Shown here piece by piece: positions 53,181-63,300 of a stretch of DNA of 64,000 nt (positions are counted from its first letter, which is position 1; every line of letters starts with the position of its first letter). The stretch lies in NCBI GenBank assembly GCA_037957365.1, contig JARHVA010001425.1:1866001-1930000 (forward strand), given 5' to 3'. The notes under the pieces are model-generated. The model ran no database searches. It was not told where the DNA came from and was given only the letters and a program-made list of their open reading frames with translations. The translations under genes and the position numbers were made by a program. This stretch comes from Torreya grandis (lineage: Eukaryota; Streptophyta; Pinopsida; Cupressales; Taxaceae).

Positions 53181-55586
53181 TATAGTAATTAAATTATGAT
53201 ATTAATGGATAAATATATACTTGATCGTGTATAACACACTTTATATTTTATTAGGAAGCTCCAATTGTGATAAGCACTCAATTATCAAACCCTATAACAA
53301 CACATGCAATATTCAATGCACATATTTTAAATTTGAAAATATGAACTTTGAAATTCAAATGAGATCAAGGAAGGATTACACATATAGGGAGATGAAACCA
53401 TGTTTCCCTATAGATTGTAAAAGATAATGCTTCTCTATTGAAGCATTGGAGAAATGTGCCCCCTTGTCGAAGCACTTCAATAAATGGTTCCTCGTGTTTA
53501 ACCATTTATGAATTAAGAGTGATAAAATCTATTTTTTAAATAAATAATCAATCCCTTGATTTTGAAATATACGTAATCCAACTCTCATGAATCGGGAGAA
53601 GTACCCAATGTACTAACTCAAAACAATATGGAACCACGATATATTTAATAGAAGTGATTCCAAGGCCATTAAATGTCACTAAAATTGAATGTACATCACC
53701 CATAATAGAAGGTGCAACCACACAATGGGCTATATAAAATTAATACCAAGGCCTTTGAGTGTCTTTAGACTTAATCATACATTGATCATAACAAAATAAA
53801 TCACATTGTTGTAGATGGATTGATATTATATTTTCATGATCAAAATATAACGAATAATAATTATTCCCCCATCATGAATTTAATTCTAATAAATTTGATG
53901 AGAGATGGTAACCATTTTCCATTGAATTTGTAAACTATATTGTAGTGCATATGCACATGACCCAATATAATGTCTTTTAAATTTTAAAAATCCATATATG
54001 TGCATGAATCAACATCATGCCCCTTGGAGATGTGTCAAATGATATATAATACTTTAAATTTATATTCTCAACTATAAATATATGTGAAAACATGTAATTC
54101 CTATTCTTTTAACTATTTTGCATATGCCAATGCATAAGCATCCAAGTGTGAGTGAATCTAGACTCAAGTCTTTATAAAATGAGTGCATATGCATGTCATA
54201 TGCCCCCATAATCTATATCAATTTAATAATATTTGTCATGTATATTATTTATAAATTACTTTTAATCTTTTAAACCCATATTATATCATAAAATTTGGTT
54301 TTATGCTCATGGAGGATTGAATATCTAAGACAAGCCCACTATAATGCCCCCTTTTGAGATGAAGGATGTAGGTTTCAAGTCAATAATCTCATAATAAAAT
54401 TCAAATTTATCAAGAGACAAATATATAATTCTGTCAACATGTAAAGAGTATGTTATCACAATATAGTATATGCCATCAATGTATGTATGAAACATATGTA
54501 TTGCAAAGCATATAAATGTCATGTTTAGATATATATAGAAATGAGGCATATAATAAATTAACTATCTCTGAATAAGAATACATATTAAAAGTAAATGATA
54601 TAGATTATGACACTACTTATTAAGAACAACAAGCACAAAACACACAATATCACATAATATCACACATAAGACCAATGGCCACATATAAGGGACATGAACA
54701 TGTCACAAAAAACATAGCCAAGGGCCACATGAAAAGGACATAAATATGTCATAAACAAGGGACATAAATATGTCACACACAAGGCCAAGTGACCACATAA
54801 TATTCAAGCAATGTATAGCCTATCATAAAATAAAGTTTTGACATCAAAGGAACATAGAATATGTGAAAACTAGCCTACACCATCCATATGTATCAATGTC
54901 ACATCATAGAAAAGTATCATATCCATGTAGCATAATGTAAGATATGAATAACTAGAAAGAAACTTGTAAGATATATATCTTAAAAATTTAGAGAGGTAAT
55001 AGATAGATATAAATTGTGATAATGTAACTTGTAGAATAAGATTCCCCCAACATAGGCATGGCCATTGGGTAAAACAGAGTCCAAGATCTATGAATCCATG
55101 TATAATATGTATTTATTGCATCACACTCATATACCTCAAGAAATGAATGTGTGTATAAAAATAATATGTTATATATTAAAATATTTGATAAATAACATAT
55201 GTAAAGAGGTAAACTAATAACTCATGTCATGATCAAATCCTAATTTTCAATTTATTTGAGGTTTTTTGAATGTTTTTGTATTTTATGATAATACGTAAGG
55301 TAAAGTAGCAATAATTTAAAAATATAAGAATGAGATGGATCTAAAATATCCATAACATGTGTCAATGAAAAATGTGCACTAGAGGCGACATCATGGCAAT
55401 GTGGGGGAAGTGAAATCCAATAATTTGCCTCCCACTATATGTATTAATTATGATAATGTAGCTCAATAGTGTGTGTAGATAAGAATATGCATGCCCCCAA
55501 TGGGAAATAATCAATGTGTTCTCATGTAGTATGTATAAGTAAGAGTATTCAATTATGTGATCTCAAAGCTGCAGTATGTTTAGATA
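53181..55586 (-). other. Non-coding tail of element 6 with degenerate minisatellite
   Basis: Matches the tail of element 0 in blocks. The array at 54640-54800 has repeats around GGGACATAAATATGTCA and AAGGGCCACAT. The ATGGCC/ATGAATCCATGTAT block at 55063-55105 matches 3233-3285. No gene seen. Confidence 0.55.
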
Positions 55587-55591
55587 GTCAA
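55587..55591. other. Target site duplication of the copia element, left (GTCAA)
   Basis: Identical to 61315-61319. The tail of element 6 is split at this point. Confidence 0.93.
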
Positions 55592-56303
55592 TGTTAAGGT
55601 ATGGAGCCTAAAAGCTTCACATATGAGCGCATTACCAAAGTTGCAGGTTTACACAATCACCGGTGTCGGTCAGGAGCAATGGACATCGGTCTGGTGTAGT
55701 TGAAGAGACGCTGGCATCGGTAGAGTATTGGCCGACGTCGGTCATAGGCAAGTAGGCAGGAACCAGCGTCAGTTACCTGTGTGTCTAGAATGCTATTTTG
55801 AGGATAAAACTGAGTGTTTGCATGATGAGTTTAAGTCTTAGTCTTAAGTTCACATTTCTATTATTAGTAAGATTTTTTTTAGAGCCCTTGTTCAAGAGGC
55901 TTAACTGTTGGTTGTAAGTGCATGCTCAAGTCTCTTAATTCTATATGTAGAATTAGATCTTCTTAGCTTAGTGTGATTATTGTAGTAGTTCATTGTATGT
56001 GAATGTTGAAGAACAGTACAGAGTTGTATCAATCCAGGTTGTTGGAGTTGATTATACTTGAGAGAGAGAGCTCTTAAGGGATAGAGATCTAGAGAGAGAT
56101 CTTGTGCATCTAAGAGAGGTGTGGAAGAAAGAAGTTTCTTCAATTTTATTCCTTTTGTAAAGAGTTTAATACAAGTTTTCAGGGTGGTTTCTTGTATCTC
56201 TTGTTCTTTGCTATTATCTGATTCTAGTTACTTATCTATCTGATTTAATTTCATGGTTTATTGCTTTCATAAGTGTAATCATATTATTGGTTGATCCCCA
56301 ACA
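55592..56303 (+). repeat. 5' LTR of the copia element, 712 bases
   Basis: TG...CA ends; carries the CG-rich motif block (55659-55778) in its 5' part and a GAGAGAGAGAGCTCTT stretch near 56060. It matches 60602-61314 with one or two single-base indels. Confidence 0.97.
55659..55778 (+). repeat. CG-rich repeated word block in the 5' LTR
   Basis: Repeats of the word ACCGRCGTCGGT in variants: ACCGGTGTCGGT, GGACATCGGT, CTGGCATCGGT, GCCGACGTCGGT, ACCAGCGTCAGT. The full word is a near-perfect palindrome. The same word recurs in the pol spacer at 58695-58848. Confidence 0.85.
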
Positions 56304-56305
56304 AG

Positions 56306-56318
56306 TGGTATCAGAGCC
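56306..56318 (+). other. Primer binding site of the copia element (tRNA-iMet)
   Basis: TGGTATCAGAGCC begins two bases after the LTR and is complementary to the 3' end of initiator tRNA-Met. It primes minus-strand DNA synthesis. Confidence 0.93.
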
Positions 56319-56464
56319 TTGGTTGTAGGTTTAGATTTTGATATCCAATAATTGGTATCAAAGCTCAGGTTCACTAACAGGTGGTTCAGATCTGTGTAGT
56401 GTGTATTGATTACAAGTTGCTCACAGGAGTTTCTGCAGGGATTTCTATTTGAGTGGGAGAAGCA

Positions 56465-57282
56465 ATGGTAGATGAAAGTAAACTGAGAATGGAGAAGTTT
56501 AATGGCAAAAATTATCAACATTGGAGAATGCAGATAGAGGACTATCTGTATCAAAAAGATATATACTTACCATTGGGTGGGATTGCAAAGAAGCCCATAG
56601 ATATGGAGGATGAAGAATGGGAAGTTCTTGACAGAAAGGCTCTGGGGTCTATAAAACTAAGTCTAGCATCTACTGTGATATCTAATTTATCACAAGAAAA
56701 ACAATGGTAGAATTGATGACTACTTTAGCAAATTTCTATGAAAAACCCTCAGCTTCTAATAAGGTATATCTTATGAAGCAGCTATTTAATTTGCATATGC
56801 AGGAAGGTGGATCTGTATCTAATCACCTGAATGATTTCCATGGTATTGTAAATCAATTAAGTTCAGTCAAAATTGTATTTGATGATGAAATAAAATATCT
56901 TTTAATATTATGTTCTTTGCCTGAAAGCTGGCATAGCTTAGAAATGGTAGTTAGCAATACTACATCTGCATCAAATATTTTAAAAGTAGAGGATGTTGTT
57001 AGTGTTATCTTGAATGAGGAAATTCACAGGAAAAGCACAGAAGAGACATCTAGGAACGCTTTAAGTTTTGAGAGCAGGGGAAGGAAAAAAGAGAAGAGCA
57101 AGAAAGGGAGATCAAGATCTAAGTCAAAGGGGAGAGGTAGATCCAAATCCAAAAATGGCAGAAGGCCTCAATGCTGGAATTGTGGAAAGATGGGGCACAT
57201 AAGCAGAGATTGCTGGTCAAAGCCTAAGGAGGACAATCAACACAAAGGAAAAGAAGAAGCAAAGGTTGCAGGTATTGCATAA
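56465..57282 (+). pseudogene. gag: Copia gag (nucleocapsid precursor), frameshifted
   Basis: Gag forms the virus-like particle and binds the element RNA. The reading starts at ATG 56465 (MVDESKLRMEKFNGKNYQHW), a typical copia gag start. A one-base loss in an A run near 56695 shifts the frame, and the first frame ends in a stop at 56708. The rest continues at 56704 with VELMTTLANFYEKPSASNKV, then the central UBN2-like gag domain (VSNHLNDFHGIVNQLSSVKI, LCSLPESWHSLEMVVSN), a basic RS/K-rich segment and an intact CCHC zinc knuckle, CWNCGKMGHISRDC (about 57172-57213). The stop at 57280 (TAA) replaces a sense codon in the gag-pol frame, cutting off pol. Tork/TNT1-type wording. About 272 residues if read through the lesion, normal for the family. 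Confidence 0.93.
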
Positions 57283-57700
57283 GATGCTTTAATATTCTCT
57301 TTGCATAATAATATAGAATCTTGGGTGTTAGATTTTGGTGCATCTTTTCATGCTACCCCTAATAGGGAATATTTCTGTGACTATATCCATGGAGATTTTG
57401 GAATAGTGTATCTAGGGGATGATGAACCCTGTAAAATTATTGGCAAAGGTAAAGTGTAGTTGAAAATGTAGAATGGCAACACATGGGTGTTAAGAGAAGT
57501 TATGCATGTTCCTAGCTTGAAGAGAAATTTGATTTCTGTAGGAAAGTTAGGGGATGAGGGTTGTACAATAACTCTCACAGCAAAATCTTGGAAGGTGACC
57601 AAGGGTGCACTTGTTATGGCCAGAGGTAAGAGAGTAGGTACTCTCTATTTGTGTAATTGTGTTACTAATAATTCTCCTTCTGTATTATCTACTTCAGATG
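57283..57700 (+). pseudogene. pol: Copia protease region with changed catalytic motif
   Basis: In the same frame as the end of gag. It reads ESWVLDFGASFHATP at 57316-57360. The retropepsin catalytic triad of copia elements is Asp-Ser-Gly in the context LDSGAS; here Ser reads Phe (TTT at 57334-57336), a single C-to-T change that should inactivate the enzyme. A TAG stop at 57457 interrupts the domain. The later segment VMHVPSLKRNLISVGKL (57502 on) is the usual copia protease C-terminal block. It would release mature proteins from the Gag-Pol precursor. Confidence 0.9.
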
Positions 57701-58868
57701 TGGATGCTAAATCGTGGCACTCAAGGCTTGGCCACATGAGTGAGAAGGGGATGTCAATTCTTAAGTCTAAAGGTAAGCTTTCAGATTTGAAAAGCATGGA
57801 TCTAGAATTTTTAGTGAGCACTGTGTATTTGGAAAATAGAAAAGGGTTAGTTTTCTCAAGACTGGGTCTATAAAGAAGAAGCATAAGTTGTAGCTTGTTC
57901 ACACAGACGTGTGGGGACCAGCTCAGGTAGTTTCTATTATAGGATCATAGTACTATGTTTTGTTCATAGATGATGCTACAAGAAAGGTATGGATCTATTG
58001 TATTAAGAATAAATCTGATGTATTTGAGACTTTTAAGATTTGGAAAGTTATGGTTGAGAATGAAATAGGAAAAATATTAAAGTGCCTGAGATCTAACAAT
58101 GGTGGAGAGTTTTGTAGTTATAATTTCAATTGGTATTGTTACATGCATGGAATCCGTAGGCAAAGGATGGTTCCAAGGACACCTCAAGAGAATGGAATTG
58201 CTGAAAGGATGAACAAAACAATCATGGAGCATGCAAGATATATGAGATTGCATGCTGGTTTGCCCTTAGAGTTTTGGGCAGAAGCTGTTGACACTGCAGT
58301 ATACCTAATTAATAGAGGACCCTCTATAGCTCTGGATGGTGGAATTCCAGAAGAGGCTTGGATAGGTAAAAAGGTAGATCTCTATTTTCTTAAATTTTTT
58401 GGTTGTGAAGCCTTCGTGCACATAGATAAGGAAAATAGAAAGAAGCTGGATGCTAAGTCTATGAGGGGCACATTTATTGGCTATGGCTCAGATGATTTTG
58501 GTTTCAGATTTTGGAATCTAGGAACTAACAAGATAATTAGGAGTTGTGACGTTGTTTTCAATGAAAAAGTGATGTATAGTGATCAGCTGAAGAAGCTGAA
58601 TCAATCTGGGCAGAGCAATGGTGAATTGGATGAAGTGACGATCCAAAATGAGCTTGTAGGAAAAAGAAATAATCACTTGCAGGAAAACACAAAGACCAAT
58701 GTCGGCAGGATAGGAACCGGCGTCGACAGATCAAAAACTAACGTCGGCCATATAGAGACCGATGTCGGTAGGACAGGCACCGACGTTAGTCAGGAAGAAC
58801 CAGTGTCAGCCAGTAACAGGTCTGGAGGTGACCGAGGTCGGTCACTGTCAGAGAATTTGGGTGGATAA
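57701..58868 (+). pseudogene. pol: Copia integrase with inactivated catalytic core
   Basis: The N-terminal zinc-binding domain starts WHSRLGHMSEKGM (57716 on). A two-base insertion at about 57811 falls in the first Cys of the CX2C pair and shifts the frame; the reading goes on as SEHCVFGK with stops at 57837, 57891 and 57948. The core has LVHTDVWGPAQ (first Asp), RSNNGGEF at 58089-58112 where the second catalytic Asp reads Asn (AAC at 58095), and PQENGIAERMN with the Glu kept (58183-58215). The C-terminal part includes FGCEAFVHIDKENRKKLDAK and FIGYG. Loss of the second Asp of the D-D-E triad should stop strand transfer. The frame runs on through a repeat-containing spacer to a TAA at 58866. 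Confidence 0.92.
58695..58848 (+). repeat. 21-base (seven-residue) repeats in the integrase-RT spacer
   Basis: Six units start at 58695 and each encode seven residues: TNVGRIG, TGVDRSK, TNVGHIE, TDVGRTG, TDVSQEE, PVSASNR. The DNA core of each unit is ACCGRCGTCGGY or a close variant, the same word as in the LTR blocks at 55659-55778 and 60669-60787. ACCGRCGTTAGTCAGGA occurs in both the spacer (58772) and the 3' LTR (60669). Confidence 0.9.
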
Positions 58869-60167
58869 CATGTTGTAAACGAGTCTCAGACACCCATCAG
58901 GAGGTCAGAAAGGGTAAGTAAGCCTCCAATTAGATATTCTCCTTCATTATTCTATTTATTGCTAACTGGTGGTGGAGAAACAAAGAGTTTTGAAGAAGCA
59001 ATATAGGTGGAGTCCAAGAGTCAGTGGGAGCATGGCATGGTTGAGGAGATGGAGTCCTTAAGAGAGAACCAAACATGGGATTTGGTTGAGTTGCCAGTTG
59101 GTAAGAGAACACTGAAGAATAGATGGACCTACAGGTTAAAGGAAGGTGAGAATGGACAGATGAGATATAAGGCCAGATTGGTAGTGAAAGGATTTGCACA
59201 AAAGCCAGGTATTGATTTTGGTGAGATTTTTTCTCCTATTATTAAAATGACTTCTATACGGATTGTACTGTCTTTGGTTGCTATTGAGGATTTGCATCTT
59301 GAGCAGCTAGATGTTAAGACAACATTTCTTCATGGAGATTTGGATGAGGAAATTTATATGGAACAGCTAGAAGGATTTGAGGTCAAAGGTAAGGAGAATT
59401 TAGTGTGCAGATTAAAGAAAAGCTTGTATGGCCTCAAGCAAGCTCCTAGGCAATGGTATTTAAAATTTGACAGGTTTATGATTGAGCATGGCTACAGTAG
59501 GTGTCAATCTGACCATTTTGTGTATTTTAAGAGATTGGATAATGGTAGATATATTATTCTATTGTTGTATGTAGATGATATGCTGGTTGCAGGATCACAC
59601 ATGCAGGATATCTCTGAGCTTAAGGTGAAATTAGCTCAAACTTTTGCTATGAAGGATTTGGGAGCAGCAAAGAAAATCCTTGGCATGAGCATTAAGAGAG
59701 ACAGGAAAAATCACAGGTTGATATTGTCTCAAGAGGATTATGTGGACAAGGTATTGAAACGATTCAATATGCAGGATGTTAAACCGGTAAGCACACCTTT
59801 GGCTGGACATTTTAAGTTGAGTAAAGAACAATGTCCTAATTCACATGATGAGGTAGAGTACATGAGTAAGGTTCCATATTCTTTTGTAGTAGGGAGTTTG
59901 ATGTATGTAATGGTGTGTAATAGACTAGATATTGCCCAAGCAGTGGGAGTGGTAAGTAAGTATATGGCCAATCCAGGTAAGGAACATTGGAAAGCAGTTC
60001 AGTGGATCCTTAGATATCTGAGAGGAACCAGTAGTAGGCACTTGTGTTATGGAGGTTCAGATACTTCTCTACATGGTTATGTAGATTCAGATATGGCAGG
60101 TGATTTAGATGGCAGGAGGAGCACCATAGGTTATGTTTTCACTATAGGTGGAACGGTGGTTAGCTAG
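58869..60167 (+). pseudogene. pol: Copia reverse transcriptase, largely open
   Basis: In frame with integrase after stops at 58866 (TAA) and 59004 (TAG), both readable as former Gln codons. The open stretch 59007-60167 gives 386 residues. It starts ESKSQWEHGMVEEMESL, then W-T-Y-R-L-K (fingers), ARLVVKGFAQKPGIDF, QLDVKTTFLHGDL (motif A, Asp kept, usual Ala read as Thr), KSLYGLKQAPRQWY, ILLLYVDDMLVAG (catalytic YVDD intact, 59560-59595), MKDLGAAKKILGM, and the connection domain with VGSLMYVMVCNRLDIA. It runs into RNase H with GYVDSDMAGDLDGRRST and stops at a TAG (60165) where the family has Trp. It copies the RNA genome into DNA; residues visible suggest this domain was the last to decay. Confidence 0.95.
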
Positions 60168-60529
60168 ATATCTAAGTTGCAGAAGGTTGTTGCCTTGTCA
60201 ACTACAGAAGCAGAGTATATTACAGCCACAGAAGCTAGCAAAGAGATGATATGGATGACACAGTTCATGGAAGAGCTTGGAAGGGAGCATGAGAGTTATA
60301 GATTGTATAGTGATAGTCAGAGTGCAATCCATTTGGCTAAGAATTCAGCCTTTCATTCAAGAACCAAGCACATACAGCTAAGGTACTACTTCATATGGCA
60401 GGTATTGGAAGATGGTGATTTGAAGCTGGAGAAGATCATACAGATAGGAATCCTGCTGATATGTTAACCAAGCCAGTTACAAAGGAGAAGTTGAATCTTC
60501 ATTCAACTTTTGTTGGTCTTCATGATTGA
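60168..60529 (+). pseudogene. pol: Copia RNase H and pol C-terminus, frameshifted
   Basis: Continues the RT frame after the TAG at 60165: KLQKVVALSTTEAEYITATE carries the catalytic Glu, and LYSDSQSAIHLAKN carries the next Asp; the first Asp lies in GYVDSDMAGD upstream. TKHIQLRYYF follows. A one-base loss near 60440 shifts the frame so that the open part ends at 60467. In the other frame the normal end is visible as NPADMLTKPVT and STFVGLHD, with a stop at 60527-60529. RNase H removes the RNA strand during reverse transcription. Confidence 0.92.
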
Positions 60530-60588
60530 GTTGAAGATGGAGGAGCTAGAAGATGTTGTTGTATAGGTACTAGTGCAGCTGTTTATCT

Positions 60589-60600
60589 CCAAGTGGGATA
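60589..60600 (+). other. Polypurine tract of the copia element
   Basis: CCAAGTGGGATA directly before the 3' LTR, a common form of the copia polypurine tract. It primes plus-strand DNA synthesis. Confidence 0.8.
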
Positions 60601-60601
60601 T

Positions 60602-61314
60602 TGTTAAGGTGTGGAGCCTAAAAGCTTCACATATGAGCACATTACCAAAGTTGTAGGTTTACACAGTCACCGGCGTTAGTCAGGAGTGACCGACGTCGGT
60701 CCAGTGCAGTTGAAGAGACGCCAGTGTCGGCAGAGTATCGGCCGACGTCAGTCACAGGCAAGTAGGCAGGAACCGGCGTTAGTTACCTATGCATCCAGAA
60801 TGCTATTTCTGAGGACAGAACTGAGTGTTTGCATGATGAGTTTAAGTCTTAGTCTTAAGTTTGCATTTCTATTATTAGTAAGATTGTTTTTAGAGCCCTT
60901 GTTCAAGAGGCTTAACTGTTGGTTGTGAGTGTATGCTCAAGTCTCCTAATTCTATATGTAGAATTAGATCTTCTTAGCTTAGTGTGATTATTGTAGTAGT
61001 TCATTGTATGTGAATGTTGAAGAATAGTACATAGTTGTATCAATCTAGGTTGTTGGAGTTGATTGTACTTGAGAGAGAGAGCTCTTGAGGGATAGAGATC
61101 TAGAGAGAGATCTTGTGCATCTGAGAGAGGTGTGGAAGAAAGAAGTTTGTTCAATTGTATTCCTTTTGTAAAGAGTTTAATACAAGTTTTTAGGGTGGTT
61201 TCTTGTATCTCTTATTCTTTGCTATTATCTGATTTTAGTTATTTATCTATCTGATTTAATTCCATGGTTTATTGCTTTCATAAGTGTAATCATATTTTTG
61301 GTTGATCCCCAACA
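60602..61314 (+). repeat. 3' LTR of the copia element, 713 bases
   Basis: Partner of 55592-56303. Of about 50 differences, nearly half fall in the 120-base CG-rich block. Confidence 0.97.
60669..60787 (+). repeat. CG-rich repeated word block in the 3' LTR
   Basis: ACCGGCGTTAGT, ACCGACGTCGGT, GCCAGTGTCGGC, GCCGACGTCAGT and ACCGGCGTTAGT, nearer to the palindromic form than in the 5' LTR. It matches the pol spacer repeats. Confidence 0.85.
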
Positions 61315-61319
61315 GTCAA
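61315..61319. other. Target site duplication of the copia element, right (GTCAA)
   Basis: Identical to 55587-55591; followed by the continuation of element 6. Confidence 0.93.
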
Positions 61320-63300
61320 TATAAAATAATGAGAAAGTAGCACAAAATATGTGCACTATAATTATTGCGAGAATACTTTCATAGATGTTTGGATCATCAT
61401 AGACAATAAAAAAGGCAAGGGCCAAATGAAATAAATCCAAGGTCTAGAAGAAATGTCTATGTAAGCACATATGAACACATGTGTGTCATGATATGAGAAT
61501 AAAGTGGTTGAGTAATAAAAAAACATGAGGAAGTTATGTAAAATATAAAATATTAAGGCTAACTAATGATTTGAGTAAAAAGATGATCCTGTGGGTTCCT
61601 ACATAACTTATGTAATCACTTGCTAAATTTTATGTTAAGCTGTTGATTGAGATGGGATGTCAATATGTAGGTCCTATGTCATCAGGAGTATCATAATTTT
61701 TTTTGAAATAATAATAATCATAATCAAAATCAAAATCAAAATCATAATAATCCTCTTTGTATTGAAATTGTGATATGTTAGTCTTATTATCTTTTGTATC
61801 TGTATATGTAAAACCAATTGCATCATATTATGGTATTGATTTTTTTTATTTTTTTCCATATATGTTGTATCATGTGCATATAATGTGATTATATTATCTA
61901 TCTTTAATTGAATATTATTTGAAGAGATATTTTCATTTTTTATTCTTCATCTACAGATTAATCCTCTCTTGAAATTTTAACCATTGTACCTTCATGCTCA
62001 AATGTGACATAGTCATGATTTTTAATCAATGTTGTTCCCATTTCTCTAAGACATTATATTCTTAGTTTTACATTGTACTGATCTAAGGTAAGGTCAATGA
62101 TAAATATAAAAAAACATCTTTTGAGCCTAAGTTTTATTGAAAAGTTAATGGATCCAATACAACACCATGGCCTAACAATATTACCCAAGTATTGACTACA
62201 ATTGATGTGAGGACTAAGAATCAAAGGATCCAGATACAATTTTTTTTTTAAAAGTTGTCTCCTTTGGAACCCCATTTGTGACATTATCCTTTTTTGGTAT
62301 GTTTTACTTTTGATTTTCCTTCTTAAGAAACCCTTTCTTAAGGATGTTTTATTTCTCATTTGAGTTTGTTTTTGAAAATTATCTTGTAGTGATTAATGTT
62401 TTAGTAACTTATTATTATAATTTTTTTTCCTTTTTAATTATTATTTATGTAACCTTTATTTCCCTTTTTGTTCCTTTCTTATACTTTCTTTGTCTATTTT
62501 TAGCTTTTACAACCTTTTCTTTCTTTGATTTTTATTTTTGAAATATTTCTTACTTTATTTGTTCCTTTTTTTCTTTTTTCACTTGTTCCTTAGGAGATAT
62601 AGTCATAGTGTGAGTGGGTTGATTTATTGATTTATCTATTATAATATCACCACCATTGATGATACTTTATAGTTTTTTATTCAAATATGGATAATTATCC
62701 ATATGTTGTCCATGTATTCGATGATATACATAATAGTATTTTAATTTCCTTATAGGATGCATATGAGGTAAAGTAATCAACTTGTTTTGAATCACATCTC
62801 TTAAAGTTTCACTTAGTTTATCATGAAATATTATTGAACCTTGAACCATTAGTTGTAGATGTATGTTTTTTTTGAACCCATACTTGAGATGACATATTTT
62901 GAGGCATAATATTATTGAATGTAAAGGTATAAATATAATTGACACTATCATGCTCAATATTTATGATATATGAAATATTTTCCTCAAGTAATGTCATTTT
63001 TGAATTAATTTGACTTTATAATGCCTATATGGACTCCCTTATAGTAACTATTTGATTTAAAATTTCTTTACAAACATAAAACTTATGAAATCTTGATTGA
63101 AGATGCATACAATAAATGTCAAGAAGATGTGTGGGATGTGGAGAGGGTTGAGGAGGGTTATGTTGGTTACCTTCATTTTTTCATGGAGGATGAGGGACAT
63201 AAATTATTCCAGTGCTGATAAAATGAACTAAAAAATATAATATAAAACACAAATGAATAATGGGAATAGGATAGTGAGTGAGATAACCTTGAGGTCTAGA
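61320..63300 (-). pseudogene. gag: Element 6 gag-like relic
   Basis: The minus strand keeps two longer open stretches: 62957-62667 (96 residues) and 62359-62054 (101 residues). The first ends YYVYHRIHGQHMDNYPYL at 62740-62680, the same pattern as the single-His knuckle in elements 0 and 5 (Y-C-x-Y-H-R, then G-H-x-x-x-x-C), with both Cys positions read as Tyr. Further along, MGTTLIKNHDYVTFEHEGTM (about 62045-61985) is protein-like but I cannot place it. The run of T-rich and ATAATA sequence around 61700-61740 and 62400-62580 is low complexity. Family placing follows from the adjoining LTR and tail. Confidence 0.5.

Larger units (their letters stand above)
55592..61314 (+). mobile_element. Complete but inactive Ty1/copia retrotransposon (Tork-like)
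   Basis: LTRs at 55592-56303 and 60602-61314 start TGTTAAGG and end CCCCAACA. They are flanked by an exact 5-base target duplication, GTCAA (55587-55591 and 61315-61319). An iMet primer site follows the left LTR and a polypurine tract precedes the right one. Inside, gag, protease, integrase, RT and RNase H follow in that order, which is diagnostic of Ty1/copia. The gag and pol wording is of the Tork/TNT1 type. LTRs differ at about 50 positions by eye (near 7 percent), mostly transitions, so it is the youngest insertion in the window. It cannot move on its own: frameshifts, stops and two changed catalytic sites are listed under its parts. Confidence 0.97.

Noticed and set aside
55901..56143. 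Matching 80-residue minus-strand frames in both copia LTRs (55901-56143 and 60912-61154)
   Set aside because: Their similarity only reflects that the LTRs are copies of each other; the strand is opposite to the element and there is no domain.
58930..59199. Minus-strand open frames across the copia element (57381-57602, 57645-57902, 58930-59199, 59631-59971)
   Set aside because: They are antisense shadows of the pol reading with no motif.
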